Under the pieces are notes generated by a model. It did not search any database and was not told where the DNA came from. It saw nothing but the letters and a program-made list of their open reading frames with translations. The position numbers and the translations under genes were made by a program. This document shows positions 59,509 through 64,000 of a stretch of 64,000 nucleotides of DNA, in pieces (the stretch's first letter is position 1; each line of letters opens with the position of its first letter). The stretch is from DASUKM01 sp036278735 (GTDB lineage Bacteria; Acidobacteriota; Vicinamibacteria; Vicinamibacterales; 2-12-FULL-66-21). The stretch spans positions 1-64,000 of the forward strand of contig DASUKM010000037.1 of assembly GCA_036278735.1 (NCBI GenBank), read 5' to 3'.

Positions 59509-59730
59509 ATGACGACCTCACGCACGAACGATACGGATCAGCCGGCCCTTCAGCGCGATCCGGACGAATGGAAGACCGGCGACGAGCCGATGACGGACGC
59601 GCAGCGGTCCTACCTCGAGACGCTGTGTCGGGAGACGGGCGAACAATTCGACGAGTCACTGACGAAGGCGGACGCGTCGAAGCGGATCGACGAACTCCGC
59701 GAACGTTCGCCGCGGCTGGCCGGCGAATGA
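59509..59730 (+). CDS. DUF3072 family small protein
   Basis: 73 residues, cytoplasmic, hydrophilic. The family core is recognisable: RDPDEWKTGDEPMTDAQRSY, then LCRETGEQFDESLTKADASK and RIDELRERS. Function unknown; the C-terminal part is a SAP-like helical pair. It is not coupled to neighbours. The start at 59509 gives the usual length. Confidence 0.8.
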   Translation: MTTSRTNDTDQPALQRDPDEWKTGDEPMTDAQRSYLETLCRETGEQFDESLTKADASKRIDELRERSPRLAGE

Positions 59731-59793
59731 GCGAGCGGCACGGGCGTGCCGTCTTCGTCGACCGGCGGCATCATCACTCGGCAGCCTGAGTGC

Positions 59794-60810
59794 TCAGGCG
59801 CGATCGGGTCTCCATCGGCGCACGAATGTTTCGGCGAGCCGGGCCATGTGCGGCCCGGTCAGCTCGAAATGCTCCAGCAGCTGATTCGGATCGCCGGATT
59901 CGCCGAACTGGTCGCGCATGCCTGCGCGGATCAGCGGCAATGGCTCGTGCTCGCCGAGCAGCTCGGCGACGGCGCCCCCCAGGCCGCCGGCCACCTGGGC
60001 TTCTTCGGCGGTCATGACGACTCGGGTCTTGCGCACGCTGGCGAGAATCGTCAGGTGATCGAGTGGCTTCACCGTCGCGCAGTTGATGACCTCCGCGCCG
60101 ATCCCCCTCACCGATAATTCGTTGGCGGCGACGAGCGCCTGATACACCATGGGTCCGCATGCGACGAGGGTGAGATCGGTTCCCTCGCGCAGGACCTGGG
60201 CGCTGCCGAGGCTGAACGGCGTCGCGGCGGTCGTGACGATCGGCGTCGGTTCGCGCGCGAGCCGGAGATACGCCGGCCCGTCGCTGGCCGCGAGCGCGAG
60301 CGTCGCCTTTTCGGCTTCGACGCTGTCGCACGGCACCACGACCCGCATGTTCGGGAGGACGCGCATCAACGCGATGTCTTCGAGCATTTGATGCGTGGCG
60401 CCGTCGGGGCCGACCGAGACCCCCGCATGAGAACCGACGATTTTGACGTTGGTCTGGTTCAGGCAGATCGTCGTACGAATCTGTTCCCAGTTGCGGCCCG
60501 GTGAAAACGCCGCATAGCTCGAGACGAACGGAATCTTGCCGGCCAGCGCCATCCCGGCCGCCACCGTCACCAGGTTTTGTTCGGCCACGCCGACCTCGAC
60601 GAAGCGATCGGGAAACGCTTTGGCGAACCCGTCCATCTTCGTCGATTCCGTCAAATCGGCGCACAATGCCACGAGGCGTGCGTCGCGGCGGCCCGCCTCG
60701 ACCAGGCCGCGGCCGAAACCGACCCGGATCGCTTCCCGGTCGACATCCTTGCGATACAGCTTCGGGTTGAGATCGAGGTTCGTCGCCGACGCGCGCGCCT
60801 CCGTCTTCAC
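59794..60810 (-). CDS. Transketolase, C-terminal subunit
   Basis: 338 residues containing the pyrimidine-binding and C-terminal domains of transketolase; the TPP-binding domain is in the partner gene. Seen: ALCADLTESTKMDGF, FVEVGVAEQNLVTVAAGMAL (Glu that activates TPP), PFVSSYAAFSPGRNWEQIR, GSHAGVSVGPDGATHQMLED and AYLRLAREPTPIV. Split transketolases act as alpha2beta2 enzymes in the pentose-phosphate or related sugar pathways. Its ATG overlaps the stop of the N-terminal subunit by four bases (ATGA), ensuring balanced production. Confidence 0.93.
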   Translation of the reverse strand: MKTEARASATNLDLNPKLYRKDVDREAIRVGFGRGLVEAGRRDARLVALCADLTESTKMDGFAKAFPDRFVEVGVAEQNLVTVAAGMALAGKIPFVSSYAAFSPGRNWEQIRTTICLNQTNVKIVGSHAGVSVGPDGATHQMLEDIALMRVLPNMRVVVPCDSVEAEKATLALAASDGPAYLRLAREPTPIVTTAATPFSLGSAQVLREGTDLTLVACGPMVYQALVAANELSVRGIGAEVINCATVKPLDHLTILASVRKTRVVMTAEEAQVAGGLGGAVAELLGEHEPLPLIRAGMRDQFGESGDPNQLLEHFELTGPHMARLAETFVRRWRPDRA

Positions 60811-61652
60811 TGGTGTTCACTCCGGATCTGGCCGCCGAGCGTGCGCAGTTCGTCGAGCGCCCGCCGGGCCTGTTCCTCGTTCGGCGGCTTGCCATGCCAA
60901 TGGAAGTCATATTCCATGAAATCGACCCCCTTGCCGGGAATCGTGTGCGCCAGGATCATGACGGGCTGGTTCTCGATCGTCTTCGCCAAATGGCAGGCGT
61001 CGATGATTTGCGTGAAGTTGTGGCCGTCGATTTCGACGACGTGCCAGCCGAAGGCTTCCCACTTCGCGCGCAGATTTTCGAGCGGCATGATGCGTTCGGT
61101 TGGTCCGTCGATCTGAATATTGTTCCTGTCGGTGATCGCCGTCAGATTCGCGAGCCGGTACTTGGCCGCGAACAGGGCGGCCTCCCACGTGTTGCCCTCC
61201 TCCTGCTCGCCGTCGCTCATCACGCAATACACGCGCTGATCTTTGACGCCGTCCATCTGCCACGCTCTCGCGATCCCGGACGCCTGGGACAGGCCGGAGC
61301 CGAGCGGCCCGCTGGTGGTCTCGAGCCCGGGCAGGCGTAATCGGTCGGGGTGCCCCTGGAGCCGCGATCCGAGCTTGCGCAGCGTGAGGAGCTCTTCAAC
61401 CGGGAAGTAGCCGGCTCGCGCCATCGCCGCGTATCGGACGGGCACGATGTGACCGTTCGACAGGATCAGCCGGTCCCGTTTGGGCCAGTCGGGATTCTTG
61501 GGGTCGTGTTTCAGCACGGCGAAGTAGAGCGCCGTAAAGACATCCGCCATGCCGAGTGGGCCGGCCGAGTGGCCGCTCCCGGCCGCACGCAGCATGTCGA
61601 TGATGTCCTGCCGAATCGTGTTCGCCATCTGCTCGAGCTGGGTGTTCGTCAT
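60807..61652 (-). CDS. Transketolase, N-terminal (TPP-binding) subunit
   Basis: 281 residues. Seen: IDMLRAAGSGHSAGPLGMAD, LSNGHIVPVRYAAMA, TTSGPLGSGLSQASGIA, the TPP/Mg motif VMSDGEQEEGNTWEAALFA ... DRNNIQIDG (GDG-N type with SDGEQEEG), and AHTIPGKGVDFME. Together with the downstream gene it makes a complete transketolase. I start at ATG 61652; a GTG at 61733 would add 27 residues of poor quality. It is divergent from the debranching-type gene; the 117-base gap should hold both promoters. Confidence 0.92.
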   Translation of the reverse strand: MTNTQLEQMANTIRQDIIDMLRAAGSGHSAGPLGMADVFTALYFAVLKHDPKNPDWPKRDRLILSNGHIVPVRYAAMARAGYFPVEELLTLRKLGSRLQGHPDRLRLPGLETTSGPLGSGLSQASGIARAWQMDGVKDQRVYCVMSDGEQEEGNTWEAALFAAKYRLANLTAITDRNNIQIDGPTERIMPLENLRAKWEAFGWHVVEIDGHNFTQIIDACHLAKTIENQPVMILAHTIPGKGVDFMEYDFHWHGKPPNEEQARRALDELRTLGGQIRSEHQ

Positions 61653-61769
61653 AGAGGTCGGGCCCTGGGAGGTCCCTTCAGTCAGATGCAAGACCCGCGC
61701 TGACGCATCCAGGACCCGCGCCCGAGCCTTCACTTTGCATGTACTTGGACTGCGAGATGGAGTGTGGCC

Positions 61770-64000
61770 ATGATTTCCGGCACCTCAACGGCGCCATTCG
61801 AGACCGAGCACCAGACCGGCCCTTCTGCTGAGCCGCCGTCGATCCTCGCCGTGGAGGTCGATCCGCACCACGGCCGGCAGCTCGTGTGTCATGGCTACAC
61901 CGTGCTGCTCTCGAACGCCGACGGCACCATCACCGGGGACGATCGCCAGGGGCTGTTCGATCACGACACTCGGATCCTTTCGAAATACGAGATCCTCCTC
62001 GACGGCGTCCAGCCTCGGGTCGATTCGAGCGGACTCCTCGATGCCGCGAGGTGGGCCGCGCGGCTGACGGTGCCGCGCTCGGGCGGTGATGCCACAGGAC
62101 CGCGCCTGCCGCAGGACGCACTCGAGCTCGCGATCGAACGTCGGGTCGGCAACGGGATGCTCGACGCGTTCGGCATCCACAACCAGAGCGCCGTCGCGAC
62201 CACGACGTCGTTCACGATCCGGCTGGATGCCGACTTCCGCGACGTCGCCGACATCGGCGGCTCCACTGAACCGCTCGGCCAGGCGACACACCAGTGGGAT
62301 GCCGCGGCGGGCGCCCTGACCATCGACTACCGCGCATCGCGCGAGACGCGTACGCTGCACCGCGCTGTGCGCATTCGCGTGCTTCGGGCCGATTCGAAAC
62401 CGAACGGCGGTCCGCACGAATTGAAATTCGATGTACAGCTGCTCCCGCACGGCTCCTGGCACGGGACGCTGGTGCACGAGGTCCTGGTCGACGATCGCTG
62501 GCGGAGCCCTGTGGACAGCCTACCCGTGCTCCTGACGCGCGACCGGATTGCGGCCGCCTGGCGACGCGATCGCGCGCACGTCGAGTCGGATCCGCCCCCA
62601 TGCGGTCTTGCCGTCGAACGGGCGGCCGACGATCTCTGGACACTCCGGAACTGGGAACACGACGCCGCGCCCGACGCCTGGATTCCAAACGCCGGCGTCC
62701 CCACCTATACCGGCCTGTTTGGCCGGGATGTGTTGACGGTCGGCTGGCAGGCGGCGCTCATCGGACCCGACATGCTGCGCGGAGCCCTCGCGCGGCTCGC
62801 CGCCACGCAGGCCCAGAGCGATTCGGCCTGGCATGATGCCGAGCCTGGAAAGATGATCCACGAGATGCGGCGAGGGCCGCTCTCCGAGCTCGACATCATC
62901 CCACAGCGTGGGTACTACGGCACCCAGACCGCCTCGTCGTTCTTCGTCATCACCTTGTCCGAGTTGTGGCACTGGACTGGCGATGCCGAGACGCTGCGGA
63001 CCTATCTCGACGCCGCGCTCCGGACGTTCGAGTGGGCCGACCGATACGGCGACCGCGACGGCGACGGGTTCCTGGAATACGAACGGCGGTCGCCGCGCGG
63101 CTTGAAGAACCACGGCTGGAAGGACTCCGACGAAGCGATCCGGTATGCCGACGGCGAGCTGGTCGCGAATCCCATTGCGACGATCGAAGAGCAGGCCTAT
63201 CACTGGCTCGCGCTCCAGCGCATGGCGGAGATTCTTCTCGTTGTGGGCGACGACCGGCGGTCTGCCGATTTCCTCGAGCGTGCCCGGCGGCTTCGAGCCG
63301 CGTGGCACGGCGCGTTCTGGATGGAGGACGCGGGCTTCTACGCGATGGCGCTCGATTCAGCCAAGCGTCCGGTGCGCTCGATCGGATCCAATCCAGGCCA
63401 CGCCCTGGCCGCCGGACTCGTACCGGTGGATCGCGCACGCCAGATCGCCGATCGGTTGATGGCGCCGGACCTCTTTTCCGGATGGGGGATCCGGACCTTG
63501 TCGTCGGCTCACCCGTCGTACAACCCCCTTGCGTATCATCTCGGCACGGTCTGGCCGGTCGAAAACGCCACCTTGGCGCTGGGGTTCAAGCGATACGGGC
63601 TGGATGCGCACGTCGAGCGATTGGCCACCGCCATGTTCGAGGCCGCTGATTGCTTTCGTTATCGCCGTCTGCCGGAGGCGCTCGGGGGCCACTCGCGCGA
63701 GGAAGCGGCGATCCCGACCGTCTATCCCGCGTCCAATTGCCCCCAGGCCTGGAGCGCCAGCGCGACGATTCAGATGGCGCAGACGATGCTCGGCATCTAT
63801 CCGTTCGCGCCCGCGCACGTGCTGGCGCTCGTGAGGCCGACCTTGCCGCCGTGGTTGAACACGGTCGTCGTCCGCAATATCCGGATCGGGGACGCTCGCG
63901 TGTCGATTCGCTTCACGCGCGGCGCCGGCGGTGGCACGACCCATCAGGCGTTCGACAAGACCGGAACGCTGCACGTGCTCGAGCTTCCGCCGCCGCAGCA
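61770..64000 (+). CDS. Glycogen-debranching-type hydrolase (GDE N-terminal + GH15-like), partial at right edge
   Basis: At least 743 residues, still open at the end. N-terminal GDE domain (about 25-300; YTVLLSNADGTITGDDRQGL, DHDTRILSKYEI), then an alpha/alpha-barrel (about 300-690): PTYTGLFGRDVLTVGWQA, PQRGYYGTQTASSFFVITLS, RYGDRDGDGFLEY, NHGWKDSDEAIRYADG, YNPLAYHLGTVWPVENA, CPQAWSASATIQMAQTMLG. The acidic candidates are in GWKDSDE and WPVEN. This is the amylo-alpha-1,6-glucosidase-like architecture often seen beside sugar-stress genes; no signal peptide. GGAG lies seven bases before ATG 61770. The true C-terminus is outside the window. Confidence 0.9.
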   Translation, partial: MISGTSTAPFETEHQTGPSAEPPSILAVEVDPHHGRQLVCHGYTVLLSNADGTITGDDRQGLFDHDTRILSKYEILLDGVQPRVDSSGLLDAARWAARLTVPRSGGDATGPRLPQDALELAIERRVGNGMLDAFGIHNQSAVATTTSFTIRLDADFRDVADIGGSTEPLGQATHQWDAAAGALTIDYRASRETRTLHRAVRIRVLRADSKPNGGPHELKFDVQLLPHGSWHGTLVHEVLVDDRWRSPVDSLPVLLTRDRIAAAWRRDRAHVESDPPPCGLAVERAADDLWTLRNWEHDAAPDAWIPNAGVPTYTGLFGRDVLTVGWQAALIGPDMLRGALARLAATQAQSDSAWHDAEPGKMIHEMRRGPLSELDIIPQRGYYGTQTASSFFVITLSELWHWTGDAETLRTYLDAALRTFEWADRYGDRDGDGFLEYERRSPRGLKNHGWKDSDEAIRYADGELVANPIATIEEQAYHWLALQRMAEILLVVGDDRRSADFLERARRLRAAWHGAFWMEDAGFYAMALDSAKRPVRSIGSNPGHALAAGLVPVDRARQIADRLMAPDLFSGWGIRTLSSAHPSYNPLAYHLGTVWPVENATLALGFKRYGLDAHVERLATAMFEAADCFRYRRLPEALGGHSREEAAIPTVYPASNCPQAWSASATIQMAQTMLGIYPFAPAHVLALVRPTLPPWLNTVVVRNIRIGDARVSIRFTRGAGGGTTHQAFDKTGTLHVLELPPPQ

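Noticed and set aside
61770..62900. Suspected frameshift in the debranching-type gene
   Set aside because: Codon-by-codon reading from 61770 to beyond 62940 stays in one frame with family motifs throughout.
1..64000. tRNA, rRNA, insertion sequences or prophage genes
   Set aside because: I looked for cloverleaf-type and transposase/integrase signatures and found none that I can support.

Overview
The window is high-GC DNA with almost pure coding content. The gene content suggests an Acidobacteriota bacterium, probably Vicinamibacteria-like: large Oar/CarboxypepD_reg TonB-dependent receptors, many exported peptidases (M20, M28, S9, P1, a DUF5117-type zinc protease), a pseudokinase-PEGA protein and a stressosome operon. 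The taxonomic call is inference from gene content and base composition only. I see no rRNA, tRNA, transposase, integrase, prophage or CRISPR locus.

Layout. 1-1.8 kb: the start of an exopolysaccharide export operon (Wza-like, then GumC/Wzz-like, running off the left edge). 2.6-6.4 kb: a histidine kinase, OmpR-type regulator and TonB-dependent receptor as one operon. 6.5-12.4 kb: fatty-acid desaturase, serC, serA, DUF1015 protein and an M23 lipoprotein. 12.6-18.8 kb: an HTH/membrane/beta-propeller protein, an exported DinB protein, a TonB-C protein and a pseudokinase-PEGA protein. 19.3-26.5 kb: M28 and M20 peptidases, a PEP-mutase-family lyase, MalQ, an aminotransferase and a DinB protein.

26.6-37.5 kb: a divergent catabolic cluster. 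One arm has a MerR-XRE-cupin regulator, Na+ symporter, SDR, malate/tartrate-type dehydrogenase and class III aminotransferase. The other has an M20 deacylase and methylmalonate-semialdehyde dehydrogenase. Next come an exported SurE and a divergent phosphodiesterase, whose promoter has the same layout as the one in the catabolic cluster. 37.5-50.8 kb: a giant TonB receptor, P1 peptidase, SDR, GH42-like hydrolase, S9 peptidase and zinc metalloprotease, mostly exported. 51.1-57.3 kb: a six-gene stressosome operon (rsbR, rsbS, rsbT, an ATPase-phosphatase fusion and two hybrid histidine kinases) with no sigma factor or RsbW-only gene in view. 57.5-64 kb: a Phd/VapC toxin-antitoxin pair, an exported MBL hydrolase, a DUF3072 protein, a split transketolase and a glycogen-debranching-type hydrolase running off the right edge.

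The most unusual structural feature is in the gaps. At least six unrelated families of short palindromic or tandem repeats occupy them, and in many cases the repeat begins at, or supplies, the stop codon of the preceding gene. Two unrelated peptidases end in nearly the same residues for this reason. The most interesting protein-level features are the stressosome wired to histidine kinases that carry extra RsbT/RsbW-like ATPase domains, the MerR-XRE-cupin regulator, and the exported SurE.
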